Notes: a model not told the origin generated them from the letters alone. A stretch of 64,000 nucleotides of DNA from JASLDZ01 sp965199975 (GCA_965199975.1 OZ241340.1:186001-250000), one strand, 5' to 3'; counted from the first letter of the stretch, positions 46,214 to 57,203 are shown. Program-made: numbers and translations.

Positions 46214-47670
46214 GCGCCATCCGCGTCCTGTCGGTCGCCTCCGAATGCGCGCCGCTGGTGAAGACGGGTGGGCTGGCCGACGTGGTGGGGGCGCTGCCCG
46301 CCGCCCTGGCCCCGCACGGAGTCGAGGTGACGACGCTCGTCCCCGGATATCCGGTGGTGATGGAGGCGCTGGGCCGTGGCCGGCTTGTGCACGCCTACGA
46401 TGACCTCCTCGGCGTGGGGGCGCGCATTGTGGCGGGCACGGCCGCGGGTCTGGTGCTGCTGGCGCTGGATGCGCCCATGCTGTTCGCCCGCGACGGCGGC
46501 CCCTACGGCGACGACACGGGCGCGGACTGGCCCGACAACTGGCGCCGCTTCGCCGCCCTCGCCCGCGCGGCGGCCGACATCGCCGGCGGCCTGGGCGCGC
46601 GGCCGGCGTTCGATCTCGTGCACGCCCACGACTGGCAGGCGGGCCTCGCCCCCGCCTACCTGCGCCACGCCCCCCACGGCGGGGCGCCGCCCAGCGTGAT
46701 GACGGTGCACAACATCGCCTTCCAGGGGCGCTTCGCGGCCGACGTGTTCCCCCAGCTCGGCCTGCCGCCGCAGGCGTGGGACGTGGAGGGCGTGGAGTAC
46801 TGGGGCGGCGTAGGCTTCCTCAAGGCCGGCCTGCAGGCGGCCGACGCCATCACAACGGTCAGCCCCACGTACGCCGAGGAGATTCGCGAGCCCGCGTTCG
46901 GCATGGGGCTGGAGGGGCTGATCTCCGCGCGGCGCGAGGTGGTGCAGGGCGTCGTCAACGGCGTCGACACGCAGGTGTGGGACCCGGCCGCCGATCCGCA
47001 CCTCGCGGCCACCTATACCGAGAAGACCCTGCCCAGGCGCGCCACGAACAAGGCCGCCGTGGAGGCCGCCTTCGGCCTGGAGCCGGGCGCCGGGCCGCTG
47101 TTCTGCGTCATCAGCCGCCTCACCCTGCAGAAGGGCATGGACGTGCTCGCCTCAGCCCTCGACGGCCTCGTCGCCGCGGGCGGGCGCCTCGCGCTCCTGG
47201 GCTCCGGCGACCCTGCGCTGGAGGCCGCGATCATGGCGGCGGCGGCGCGCCATCCTGGCCGCGTGGGCGTGCGGATCGGCTACGACGAGGCGCTGTCGCA
47301 CCTCTTGCAGGGCGGCGCGGACGCCATCCTCGTCCCCTCGCGGTTCGAGCCCTGCGGGCTGACGCAGCTCTACGGCCTGCGCTACGGCTGCACGCCCGTG
47401 GTGGCGCGCACCGGCGGGCTGCAGGACACGGTGATCGACGCCAACGAGGCCGCGCTAGCCTCAGGCTGCGCCACCGGCTTCCAGTTCGACGGCGTGACGC
47501 CCGAGGCGCTCGAACGCGTGCTGGGCCGGGTGATGCGCCTTTACGCCCGCCCCGACGCCTGGCGCGCCCTGCAGCGCCACGGGATGCGCGCCGATGTGTC
47601 CTGGGCGCGCTCCGGGCGCCGCTACGCCGACCTCTACGCCGACCTCCTGAAGTCACGAGCCGCCGCATGA
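46210..47670 (+). CDS. glgA: Glycogen synthase (ADP-glucose dependent, GT5)
   Basis: A 486-residue GT-B glycosyltransferase extending alpha-1,4-glucan from ADP-glucose. The N-terminal glucan and nucleotide-binding loop is PLVKTGGLADVVGALPAAL. The acceptor region has HAHDWQAGLAPAYLR and TVHNIAFQGRF. The C-terminal active site has NGVDTQVWDPAADP, LTLQKGMDVL, VPSRFEPCGLTQLYGLRYGCTPVVARTGGL. Start fixed by the ATGA overlap with glgC; stop overlaps pgm the same way. Length is standard for the family. Confidence 0.96.
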   Translation: MSAIRVLSVASECAPLVKTGGLADVVGALPAALAPHGVEVTTLVPGYPVVMEALGRGRLVHAYDDLLGVGARIVAGTAAGLVLLALDAPMLFARDGGPYGDDTGADWPDNWRRFAALARAAADIAGGLGARPAFDLVHAHDWQAGLAPAYLRHAPHGGAPPSVMTVHNIAFQGRFAADVFPQLGLPPQAWDVEGVEYWGGVGFLKAGLQAADAITTVSPTYAEEIREPAFGMGLEGLISARREVVQGVVNGVDTQVWDPAADPHLAATYTEKTLPRRATNKAAVEAAFGLEPGAGPLFCVISRLTLQKGMDVLASALDGLVAAGGRLALLGSGDPALEAAIMAAAARHPGRVGVRIGYDEALSHLLQGGADAILVPSRFEPCGLTQLYGLRYGCTPVVARTGGLQDTVIDANEAALASGCATGFQFDGVTPEALERVLGRVMRLYARPDAWRALQRHGMRADVSWARSGRRYADLYADLLKSRAAA

Positions 47671-49316
47671 TCCCCGAGACGACCGACGTGAAGAGCGTCG
47701 CGACCACGCCCTTCGAGGGGCAGAAGCCCGGCACCTCCGGGCTGCGCAAGAAGGTGCGCGTGTTCCAGCAGCCGCACTACGCCGAGAACTTCATCCAGGC
47801 GGTGTTCGACGCCATCGGCGAGGACAAGGCCGGCGCCCTCTTGGTGATCGGCGGAGACGGGCGGTTCCACAACCGCGAGGTCATCCAGGCGGCGATCCGC
47901 ATGGCGGCCGCCAACGGCTTTGGCCGAGTGATCGTGGGCCAGGGCGGCATCCTCTCGACGCCCGCGGCCAGCCACATGATCCGGCTGAGGGGGGCGGCGG
48001 GAGGGCTGATCCTCTCAGCCAGCCACAACCCGGGCGGGCCCGACGAAGACTTCGGCATCAAGTACAACACAGCCAACGGCGGCCCCGCGCCGGAGACGGT
48101 GACCGACGCCATCTACGCGCGCACCCGCACGATCGACCGCTACCTCACCGTGGACACGCCCGACGTAGACCTCGGCCGCCTGGGCGAAACGCGCGTGGGC
48201 GACCTGCCGGTGGAGGTGGTCGATCCCGTGGCCGATTACGCCGCACTGATGGAGACCCTGTTCGACTTCGACGCCATCCGCGCCGCGGTGGCGGGCGGCT
48301 TCACCATGCGCTTCGATGCCCTGCACGCGGTGACCGGCCCCTACGCCCACGAAATCCTGGAGCGCAGGTTGGGCTTCGCGTCCGGCACGGTGGTGAACGG
48401 CGCGCCGCTGCCCGACTTCGGCGGCGGCCACCCCGACCCCAACCTCGTGCACGCCCACGACCTCTACGAACGCATGATGGCCCCCGACGCGCCCGACTTC
48501 GGCGCGGCCTCCGACGGCGACGGCGACCGCAACCTGATCATCGGCCGCGGCCGCTTCGTCACCCCCTCCGACTCGCTGGCGATGCTGGCCGCCGACGCCC
48601 ACCTGGCGCCCGGCTACAAGGGCGGGCTGAAGGGGATCGCCCGCTCCATGCCGACCTCGACGGCCGCCGACCGGGTGGCGCAGGCGCTGGGGATCGCGGC
48701 CTACGAGACCCCCACCGGCTGGAAGTTCTTCGGCAATCTGCTGGACGCCGGCATGGCCACCATCTGCGGAGAGGAGAGCGCGGGCACGGGTTCGGACCAC
48801 GTGCGCGAGAAGGACGGCCTGTGGGCGGTGCTGCTCTGGCTCAACATTCTGGCCGTGCGGCGCGAGAGCGTGGACGCCATCGCCCGCGCCCACTGGGCCC
48901 GCTTCGGGCGCACCTACTATGCGAGGCACGACTACGAGGGCGTGGAGTCCGCGGCCGCCGACGCGCTGGTGGCCGACCTACGCGCGCGGCTGGACGGGCT
49001 GGAAGGCGAGCGCTTCGGACCGCTGGTCGTCGCCCACGCGGACGACTTCACCTACGACGACCCGGTGGACGGCTCGGTGAGCCGCCACCAAGGCGTCCGC
49101 GTGATGTTCGAGGGCGGCGCGCGCATCGTCTACCGCCTGTCGGGCACCGGCACCTCGGGCGCGACCCTTCGCATCTACATCGAGCGCTACGAACCGGCCG
49201 ATGGCGACCTCGACCAGGAGACGGGCGCCGCCCTGGCCGACCTCGTCGCGGCCGCCGACGCGCTGGCCGGCATCCGCGCCCGCACCGGCCGCGACGCCCC
49301 CGACGTGATCACGTGA
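47667..49316 (+). CDS. pgm: Phosphoglucomutase (alpha-D-glucose phosphate-specific)
   Basis: A 549-residue phosphohexomutase interconverting glucose-1-phosphate and glucose-6-phosphate. The catalytic phosphoserine is Ser119 in LILSASHNPGGPDEDFGIKYN. The Mg2+ loop is ASDGDGDRNLIIG, and the glucose loop is GEESAGTGSDHVREKDG. The C-terminal phosphate site has YRLSGTGTSGATLRIYIE. Its place in the operon joins glycogen turnover to central metabolism. Start and stop are both 4-bp overlaps (ATGA with glgA, GTGA with glgX). Confidence 0.96.
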   Translation: MIPETTDVKSVATTPFEGQKPGTSGLRKKVRVFQQPHYAENFIQAVFDAIGEDKAGALLVIGGDGRFHNREVIQAAIRMAAANGFGRVIVGQGGILSTPAASHMIRLRGAAGGLILSASHNPGGPDEDFGIKYNTANGGPAPETVTDAIYARTRTIDRYLTVDTPDVDLGRLGETRVGDLPVEVVDPVADYAALMETLFDFDAIRAAVAGGFTMRFDALHAVTGPYAHEILERRLGFASGTVVNGAPLPDFGGGHPDPNLVHAHDLYERMMAPDAPDFGAASDGDGDRNLIIGRGRFVTPSDSLAMLAADAHLAPGYKGGLKGIARSMPTSTAADRVAQALGIAAYETPTGWKFFGNLLDAGMATICGEESAGTGSDHVREKDGLWAVLLWLNILAVRRESVDAIARAHWARFGRTYYARHDYEGVESAAADALVADLRARLDGLEGERFGPLVVAHADDFTYDDPVDGSVSRHQGVRVMFEGGARIVYRLSGTGTSGATLRIYIERYEPADGDLDQETGAALADLVAAADALAGIRARTGRDAPDVIT

Positions 49317-51196
49317 GCGAGGCGCCGCCGCTCGGCGCGCACGTGACCGACACCGGCGTACGCTTCGCCGTGCGCGCGCAGGCGGCGCAGCGGGTGCAGG
49401 CCTGCGTGTTCGACGCCGCCGAGCGCGAGACGCGCTTCGACCTCGCCCGCGACGGAGACGTCTGGATCGGCGAGGCGCCCGGCCTGCGCGCCGGCGCCCG
49501 CTACGGCTACCGCGCCGACGGGCCGTGGGCGCCCGAGGAAGGGCTGTGGTTCGACCCCGACAAGCTCCTCGTCGACCCCTATGCCCGGCGGCTGGACCGC
49601 CGCTTCGTGCAGGACGCCCGCCTGGCGCTGCCCCGAGGCGCGGGTGGGGACACCGCAGCGTTGATGCCCAGGGCGGTGGTGGAGCCAGAGCGCACGATCG
49701 CGCCCGCCGCTCCGCCGCTGTTTCGTCCCGGCGGCCTGATCTACGAGCTCAACGTCCGCGGTTTCACGCGCCTGCACCCCGACGTCGCTGAGGCGCAGCG
49801 CGGTACGGTGGCGGCGCTCGCCCACCGGGCGGTGATCGCCCACCTCTCGCGCCTGAGCGTCTCCGCCATCGAGCTGATGCCGATCGTGGCCTGTATCGAC
49901 GAGCGCCACCTGCCGCCGCTCGGCCTCGCCAACGCCTGGGGCTACAATCCCGTGGCGCTGGGCGCGCTCGATCCCGGCCTCTGCCCCGGCGGTTCCGACG
50001 AGCTGGCGGCCGCCGTCGCCGCCCTGCGCGCGGCGGGGATCGGCGTGATCCTCGACCTCGTGTTCAACCACACCGGCGAGGCCGACGTGGCCGGCCCCGT
50101 GCTGTCGCTCCGTGGCCTCGACGCCCCGCTGTACTACGCCCATCCGCCGGGGCGGCCGGGCGTGCTGAACAACGACACCGGGTGCGGAAACACCCTGTCC
50201 TGCTGGCGACCGCAGGTGCGCGCGCTCGTGCTGGACACCCTGCGTCACTTCGCCGGGCTGGGCGTGGACGGTTTCCGCTTCGATCTCGCGCCGGTGCTTG
50301 CGCGGGGTCCGGACGGCTTCGATCCGGATGCGGACATCTTCGCCGACATCGCCGCCGATCCCCTGCTGCACGATCGGGTGATGATCGCCGAACCTTGGGA
50401 CCTGGGGCCGGGCGGCTACCAGCTCGGCGGCTTCCCTCGATCTTGGCTGGAGTGGAACGACCGCTTCCGCAACGACGTGCGCCGCTTCGTACGCGGCGAC
50501 GGCGTTCTGGGTGCCCTGGCCACGCGCCTGGCGGGCTCGGCCGACGTGTTCGGCGCCCATGGCGAGGCGGCGACGCGCACGGTGAACTTCATCGCCGCCC
50601 ACGACGGCTTCACCTTGCGCGACCTCGTCTCCTACGCCCGGCGTCACAACCAGGCCAACGGCGAAGGCGATCGAGACGGCCACGCCGAGGAGGTGAGCTG
50701 GAATCGCGAAACTGAGGGCGCGAGCGGCGATGCCGACGTCGAGGCGCGGCGCGCCGCCGACGTGCGCCTGCTGCTGAGTATCCTCTTCGCCTCGCGCGGT
50801 ACGATCATGCTGGCCGCCGGCGACGAGTTCGGGCGCACCCAGGGCGGCAACAACAACGCTTACGCGCAGGACAACCCGACCAGCTGGCTCGACTGGACCG
50901 GCCGAGACCGCGCGCTCGAGGCCTTCGTGGCCGACCTCGCCGCCGCCCGCGTCGCTCACCCGGCGCTGGCCGGTCCCGCCTTTCTGGAGACCGCAGGCCT
51001 CGCCGGTTGGGCCTGGCTCGACCTCGACGGACGCCCATTGGACGTCGGCGGCTGGGAGGCGCCAGGCGCGCCCGGGCTTGAGCTTCGCCTCGCCCTGCGC
51101 GACGGTTCCACCCTGAGCGTGCGTGTGGACCGCGCCTCCTGCGCGGCCTCCCTTGCGGCCGCGGCCCCGCAGCCTGAGGAGCTCCAGCCGGCATGA
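49313..51196 (+). CDS. glgX: Glycogen debranching enzyme
   Basis: A 627-residue GH13 enzyme that removes short side chains at alpha-1,6 branches left by GlgP. The N-terminal module is followed by the barrel: GLIYELNVRGFTRLHPDV, WGYNPVALGALDP, GVILDLVFNHTGE, VDGFRFDLAPVLARG (nucleophile Asp), MIAEPWDLGPGGYQLGGFP (acid Glu) and FIAAHDGFTLRDLVSYARRHN. Near the end GDEFGRTQGGNNNAYAQDNPTSWLDW is typical of GlgX. The GTG start lies in a 4-bp overlap with pgm. It is somewhat shorter at the N-terminus than E. coli GlgX. Confidence 0.95.
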   Translation: MSEAPPLGAHVTDTGVRFAVRAQAAQRVQACVFDAAERETRFDLARDGDVWIGEAPGLRAGARYGYRADGPWAPEEGLWFDPDKLLVDPYARRLDRRFVQDARLALPRGAGGDTAALMPRAVVEPERTIAPAAPPLFRPGGLIYELNVRGFTRLHPDVAEAQRGTVAALAHRAVIAHLSRLSVSAIELMPIVACIDERHLPPLGLANAWGYNPVALGALDPGLCPGGSDELAAAVAALRAAGIGVILDLVFNHTGEADVAGPVLSLRGLDAPLYYAHPPGRPGVLNNDTGCGNTLSCWRPQVRALVLDTLRHFAGLGVDGFRFDLAPVLARGPDGFDPDADIFADIAADPLLHDRVMIAEPWDLGPGGYQLGGFPRSWLEWNDRFRNDVRRFVRGDGVLGALATRLAGSADVFGAHGEAATRTVNFIAAHDGFTLRDLVSYARRHNQANGEGDRDGHAEEVSWNRETEGASGDADVEARRAADVRLLLSILFASRGTIMLAAGDEFGRTQGGNNNAYAQDNPTSWLDWTGRDRALEAFVADLAAARVAHPALAGPAFLETAGLAGWAWLDLDGRPLDVGGWEAPGAPGLELRLALRDGSTLSVRVDRASCAASLAAAAPQPEELQPA

Positions 51197-52215
51197 GCGC
51201 CTCCGCCTCTCCTTCCCATCCTCGCGAGGGCGGCGGCGGCGCGAGCGAGATCGTCACGGTCGACATCGGCGGCACCCATGCACGCTTCGCCTTGGCGCAG
51301 CTTGAGGGGGGGCGCGTGCGCAGCCTCAGCCATGTGACCAAGCTCAAGGCGGCCGAGCACGCCAGCCTGCAGATCGCCTGGCGCCGCTTCGGCGAGATCG
51401 TCGGTCGCCCCCTGCCCCGCGCGGCGGGGATCGCGCTCGCCGGGCCCGTGACCGGCGAGGTGCTGCAGCTCACCAACAACCCGTGGGTGATCCGCCCCGC
51501 GCTGATCCAGGAGCGGCTGGACGTCGACCGCTATGCGCTCGTCAACGATTTCGGCGCGGTCGGCCACGCGGTGAACCAGCTCGGGCCGGAGAACTTCCGC
51601 CACGTCTGCGGGCCCGAGCGCGACCTGCCGGCGGAGGGGGTGGTCTCCATCGTCGGCCCCGGCACCGGCCTGGGCGTCGCCCAGCTGGTGCGTCGCGGCG
51701 GGCGCGGCCTGGTGGTCGAGACCGAGGGCGGCCACATTGATTTCGCGCCCATCGACGTGCTCGACCAGCAGATCCTCGGCCGCCTGCGCCTGACCTTCCG
51801 CCGGGTGTCGGCGGAGCGGCTGGTTTCCGGACCGGGGCTCGCCAATACCTACGCCGCCCTGGCCGATATCGAGGGCTTGGCCACTCCGTCGCTCGACAAC
51901 ACCGAGCTGTGGACGCTGGCGCTGGCGGGCGGCCGCGACCCTCTGGCGGCGGCGGCCTTCGACAGGTTCTGCCTCAACCTGGGTTCGGTGGCGGGCGACA
52001 TCGCGCTCGCCCAGGGGGCCACCGCCGTGGTGATCGCCGGCGGCCTGGGCCTGCGCATCGCTAATCGCCTGCCGCTGTCCGGCTTCGAGACGCGCTTCAC
52101 CGCCAAAGGCCGCTTCGAGACGCGCATGCGCGACATGCCGGTGAAGCTGATCACATACGAGGAGCCTGGCCTGTTCGGCGCTGCGGGCGCCTTCGTCGAC
52201 CGCTACGGCGGCTGA
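51193..52215 (+). CDS. glk: Glucokinase
   Basis: A 340-residue ROK-independent (bacterial glucokinase family) enzyme phosphorylating glucose with ATP. The phosphate-1 motif is EIVTVDIGGTHARFALAQ. The sugar-binding part has LVNDFGAVGHAVNQLG, VVSIVGPGTGLGVAQLV and VETEGGHIDFAPIDVLDQQIL. The C-terminus has AVVIAGGLGLRIANRLPLSGFETRF. About 17 residues (SASASPSHPREGGGGA) precede the usual family start and come from a small palindromic stretch at 51211-51235. The ATG overlaps the glgX stop (ATGA) and there is no ATG or GTG further in, so the extension is probably translated. Confidence 0.94.
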   Translation: MSASASPSHPREGGGGASEIVTVDIGGTHARFALAQLEGGRVRSLSHVTKLKAAEHASLQIAWRRFGEIVGRPLPRAAGIALAGPVTGEVLQLTNNPWVIRPALIQERLDVDRYALVNDFGAVGHAVNQLGPENFRHVCGPERDLPAEGVVSIVGPGTGLGVAQLVRRGGRGLVVETEGGHIDFAPIDVLDQQILGRLRLTFRRVSAERLVSGPGLANTYAALADIEGLATPSLDNTELWTLALAGGRDPLAAAAFDRFCLNLGSVAGDIALAQGATAVVIAGGLGLRIANRLPLSGFETRFTAKGRFETRMRDMPVKLITYEEPGLFGAAGAFVDRYGG

Positions 52216-52227
52216 CGAAGCTCGCGG

Positions 52228-52680
52228 ATGGCCGCTCCTGTCAGCGCCGGCCTCGTGGTGCACCGCATGGGCGCGGCGGGCGCGGACGTGCTGCTGGGCC
52301 ATCCGGGCGGACCCCTGTGGGCGCGCCGGGATCTGGGAGCCTGGACGATTCCGAAGGGCGCGGTCGAGCCCGGGGAGACGCCGCTGGACGCCGCCCGGCG
52401 CGAGTTCGCCGAGGAGACGGGGCTGAGCGTCGAAGGGCCGTTCCGCGAACTCTCTGCGATCCGGCAGAAGAGCGGCAAGCGGGTGTTGGCCTGGGCGGTG
52501 AAGGCGGACCCGGACCTCGCGGGCTTCACCTCGCTGACCTTCGAGATGGAGTGGCCGCCGCGTTCGGGCGCGCGGCGCGTCTATCCCGAGCTGGACCGTG
52601 TGGCGTGGTTCCCGCTGACCGAGGCGCTGCGGCGCATCCTGCCCGCCCAGGCGCCGCTGATCGCCGAAGCCACCGCCTGA
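52228..52680 (+). CDS. Nudix hydrolase
   Basis: A 150-residue Nudix protein. The box is GAVEPGETPLDAARREFAEETGL (about 49-71), an exact Gx5Ex7REUxEExGU match. The preceding LGHPGGPLWARRDLGAWTIPKG is typical of the group acting on NTPs or related compounds. The C-terminal YPELDRVAWFPLTEALRRILPAQ is also common in this family. It follows glk by 12 bp and is probably cotranscribed with the glycogen operon, although a functional link is not evident. Its last 100 bp overlap the tail of the convergent oxidoreductase gene. Confidence 0.88.
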   Translation: MAAPVSAGLVVHRMGAAGADVLLGHPGGPLWARRDLGAWTIPKGAVEPGETPLDAARREFAEETGLSVEGPFRELSAIRQKSGKRVLAWAVKADPDLAGFTSLTFEMEWPPRSGARRVYPELDRVAWFPLTEALRRILPAQAPLIAEATA

Positions 52681-53765
52681 GCGCCGTCTGAGCGCCGCAC
52701 CGCCGCCGCCAGACGCCGCGCTCGCCACAGGGGCGAGGACGACAGGGCGTGGGCGCGGCCGTTCAGCGAGCTGCGCAGGGACGCGGCCTCGCAACGGCGC
52801 TTCTGCGGATCGGCGTAGAAGGTGGCGACCTTGCCGGCGCCCATTCCGGGCGTCGCGAGCCAGTCAGGCAGCGAACGGTTCGCCAGCGCGTCGATGTCGG
52901 TCAATATGCGCAGCATGCCGGTGCCCGACGCCGGGCAAGGAGCGGAGGCCGCATCGCCAAGCACGACGAGCCCCGCTCGATCGCGGTGGCCGTGAATCTG
53001 GTAGATGTCGGTGACCCGCGCCTCGCAGCGGCGCACGACTGTCTGACCCCGCAGCGCCGCCGCCGCATCGGGCGCGAGCTCGGCCAGGGCGGATAGGGGA
53101 TCGGCGCGCATCCGCCGCGTCCAGGAGTCGGCGATGGCGCGGTAGCTGAAGACATTGACGCGCAGCTCGCCGGGCATGGGGAAGAGACTGACGTAGCCTA
53201 GCGCCGTTCCGAAAGCGGCGCGGAACACCTGGGCCTTCGGTGGGGGCGCCCCCGCCACGCTGAATCCCAGGCATATGGAATGGGCGGCGCTCACCACGCG
53301 GCGTTCCAGCCCCAAAGCGTCCGCCAGCAGCGTCATGCGGCCGGTCGCCAGCACGATGAGGCGCCCCGAGACCTCGCCGCCATCACCCGTGACCACCGTC
53401 TGGCGGCCCTCCTGCAGCCGCACGTCGCCCACGGTGGTCCGCACGAAGCGCACCGACGCCGGCCAAGCCGCGCGCACCGCCTTCAACCACGCCTGGTGCG
53501 GCGCGCCGCAGTCGCAGAGCGGAGGCCGCGCCGCGGCGGGATAGGCGCCCTCCGGCCAGCAGGCGTCCCGGAAAGGCGCCATCGCGTCGAGCCGCTCGAG
53601 GAGCGCGATCTGCGCGTGGCCGAGCTTCTCGTTGCGGAACATCGGCGGGGGATCCTGGTGCGGATCGAACACCACCACCGCAACGCCGCGCCGCGCGAGC
53701 ACGAGCGCCAGCAGCGAGCCGGCCATGCCGCCGCCCACGATCAGGATCGGCTCCGCTTCGTTCAC
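52581..53765 (-). CDS. FAD-dependent oxidoreductase (UbiH/halogenase-like fold)
   Basis: A 394-residue flavoprotein. The FAD Rossmann motif is ILIVGGGMAGSLLALVLARRG at the N-terminus. RLIVLATGRMTLLADALGL marks the middle, and GLVVLGDAASAPCPASGTGMLRILTDIDAL is the second FAD motif with GDA. Such proteins hydroxylate, halogenate or oxidise small molecules with NAD(P)H; the substrate is unknown. The GTG at 53765 is chosen because GGAGG precedes it. The last about 35 residues are Ser/Arg-rich and lie antisense to the 3' end of the Nudix gene, so the protein may have gained a C-terminal extension by loss of an earlier stop. Confidence 0.8.
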   Translation of the reverse strand: MNEAEPILIVGGGMAGSLLALVLARRGVAVVVFDPHQDPPPMFRNEKLGHAQIALLERLDAMAPFRDACWPEGAYPAAARPPLCDCGAPHQAWLKAVRAAWPASVRFVRTTVGDVRLQEGRQTVVTGDGGEVSGRLIVLATGRMTLLADALGLERRVVSAAHSICLGFSVAGAPPPKAQVFRAAFGTALGYVSLFPMPGELRVNVFSYRAIADSWTRRMRADPLSALAELAPDAAAALRGQTVVRRCEARVTDIYQIHGHRDRAGLVVLGDAASAPCPASGTGMLRILTDIDALANRSLPDWLATPGMGAGKVATFYADPQKRRCEAASLRSSLNGRAHALSSSPLWRARRLAAAVRRSDGAQAVASAISGAWAGRMRRSASVSGNHATRSSSG

Positions 53766-53825
53766 TCCGCCCGTCCCTCCGTGGCACACCCAGGAAGCGG
53801 GCGTGCAAGAGCCGGGTCGGCGCGA

Positions 53826-55259
<1,434 letters not shown>

Positions 55260-55388
55260 GCGGGTCCCATAGCGGGACAGGAGTAAAGGGCCGGTTTCAC
55301 AAAGCTTTCCGCGGCGTTGACGATTTGGGCCGGCCACGCGCGCCAAGCCGTTGAACGCAGGCGCGCCGCGGCCGATATCGGCGGGACC

Positions 55389-57203
55389 ATGACAGCCCAG
55401 ACGCCCATCTCCATCGCCGACGCCTTGCCCGAATGGCGGCTCGACGACCTCTACGTGGGCATGGACGATCCGGCGCTGGCCCGCGACCTAGCCGCCGCCG
55501 AGACGGCCGTGGCCGAGCTCGGCAAGCTGCAGGGCGCGCTGCTCGGCGCGCGCGCCGATGCAGGGCGGCTCGCTGTCGGGCTGGACCAGGCGATCACCCT
55601 CTACGAGGCGGCGGCCGATCTGCTCGGCGCCGCCGGCGCCTACGCATCGCTCGCCGCCTCCACCGCGCGCGACGATCCAGCCTGGGCCAAGTTCGAGGCC
55701 GACATCCGCGCCAGGGGCGCCGCCATCGGCGCCGACACGTTGTGGCTGACGCTGGAGATCAACGCGCTTGAGGACTGGGAGATCGAGGCGGCGCTCAAGG
55801 CGCAGGGCCGCGCCAGCCGCTGGCGGCCGTGGCTGCGCCGCGTTCGCCTGGCGCGCCCGCACGAGCTCTCGCCCGACCTGGAGCGGCTCCTGATCGATAA
55901 GGCTCCCGCCGTCGCCAACTGGTCGCGCCTGTTCGACGAAACGCTGGCGCGACTGACCGCCGATGTCGAGACGCAGGACGGCGCCATCGAGAGCCTGACG
56001 CTGTCGGAGGCGTTGAACCGCCTCTCCGACCCGTCGCCGACAGTGCGCGAACGCGCGGCGAGCGGCCTCTCGGCGGCGCTGACCGAGCGCGTACCGGTGC
56101 AGGCGCTGGCGCTGAACACCATCGCCTTCGAGAAGCAGGTGGAGGACCGCTGGCGCAAGTTCACCGACCCCGCCGCCAGCCGACATCTGGCCAACGAGGT
56201 GGCGGCCGAGAGCGTGCACGCCCTTGAAGTCGCGGTGGTGGAGAGCTACGCCGCCACCTCGCACCGTTACTATGCGCTCAAGGCCAGGGCGCTGGGGATG
56301 CCCACGCTCAACTATTGGGACCGCAACGCACCGCTGACGCAGGCTCCGGTACGCCGTTACACGTGGGACGAAGCCAAGGGGCTGGTGCTCGACAGCTTCT
56401 CCGCGCTTGCGCCCAAGTTCGCCGACACAGCGCGGCTGTTCTTCGACAGTCCGTGGATCGACGCTGCGTCGCGCGCCGGCAAGTCTTCCGGGGCCTATTC
56501 GCATCCAGTGACGGCGAAGAAGCACCCGTACGTCTTCCTCAACTACATGGGCGAGCGGCGCGACGTGCTGACGCTGGCTCACGAGCTGGGCCACGGCGTG
56601 CACCAGACGCTGGCGGCGCCCCATGGCACGCTGCTCTCCGACACGCCGCTGACCCTGGCCGAGACCGCGTCGATCTTCGGCGAGGGCCTGGTGTTCGAAC
56701 GCCTGCTGGCGGAGGCCACGCCAGACGAGCGCCGCGCGCTTCTGGCCGGCAAGATCGAGGACGGGCTGAACACGGTGGTGCGCCAGATCGCCTTCCACCG
56801 CTTCGAGGCGCGATTCCATGCCGACCGTACTCAGGGCGAGGTCGCGCCGGACCAGTTGGCCCGCATCTGGCTCGACGTGCAGGCCGAGAGCCTGGGCCCG
56901 GCGGTGACGCTGAACGACGGCTACGAGCCATACTGGGCCTACGTAAGTCACTTCGTGCACGCGCCGTTCTACGTCTACGCGTACGCCTTCGGCGACCTCC
57001 TGGTCTCAGCCCTGATGGAGGCGCGGCGCGCCGACCCTAAGGGCTTTGCACCGCTTTACGAGCACCTGCTCGCCGCCGGTGGGACGCAGACCTACGTCGA
57101 GGCGCTCGCGCCCTTCGGCCTCGACCCGCGGGAGAAGAGCTTCTGGGCGGCGGGAACAGCGCGACTGGAGCGGTTGATCGACGAATTCGAGGCGCTGGGC
57201 TGA
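55389..57203 (+). CDS. M3-family oligoendopeptidase (PepF type)
   Basis: A 604-residue cytoplasmic zinc peptidase cutting short peptides. The active site is HELGH (His398, Glu399, His402) in DVLTLAHELGHGVHQTLA, with the further zinc Glu in ETASIFGEGLVFERLL. The substrate-site region NDGYEPYWAYVSHFVHAPFYVYAYAFGDL is the PepF/M3 pattern. The N-terminal helical half (about 20-190) is of normal size. The ATG at 55389 is preferred because sequence further 5' is Arg/Ala-rich and lies in the intergenic region shared with the divergent sigma-54 activator gene. Its stop is followed by about 195 bp without a gene (57204-57398), which holds only a weak hairpin (57355-57373). Confidence 0.92.
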   Translation: MTAQTPISIADALPEWRLDDLYVGMDDPALARDLAAAETAVAELGKLQGALLGARADAGRLAVGLDQAITLYEAAADLLGAAGAYASLAASTARDDPAWAKFEADIRARGAAIGADTLWLTLEINALEDWEIEAALKAQGRASRWRPWLRRVRLARPHELSPDLERLLIDKAPAVANWSRLFDETLARLTADVETQDGAIESLTLSEALNRLSDPSPTVRERAASGLSAALTERVPVQALALNTIAFEKQVEDRWRKFTDPAASRHLANEVAAESVHALEVAVVESYAATSHRYYALKARALGMPTLNYWDRNAPLTQAPVRRYTWDEAKGLVLDSFSALAPKFADTARLFFDSPWIDAASRAGKSSGAYSHPVTAKKHPYVFLNYMGERRDVLTLAHELGHGVHQTLAAPHGTLLSDTPLTLAETASIFGEGLVFERLLAEATPDERRALLAGKIEDGLNTVVRQIAFHRFEARFHADRTQGEVAPDQLARIWLDVQAESLGPAVTLNDGYEPYWAYVSHFVHAPFYVYAYAFGDLLVSALMEARRADPKGFAPLYEHLLAAGGTQTYVEALAPFGLDPREKSFWAAGTARLERLIDEFEALG

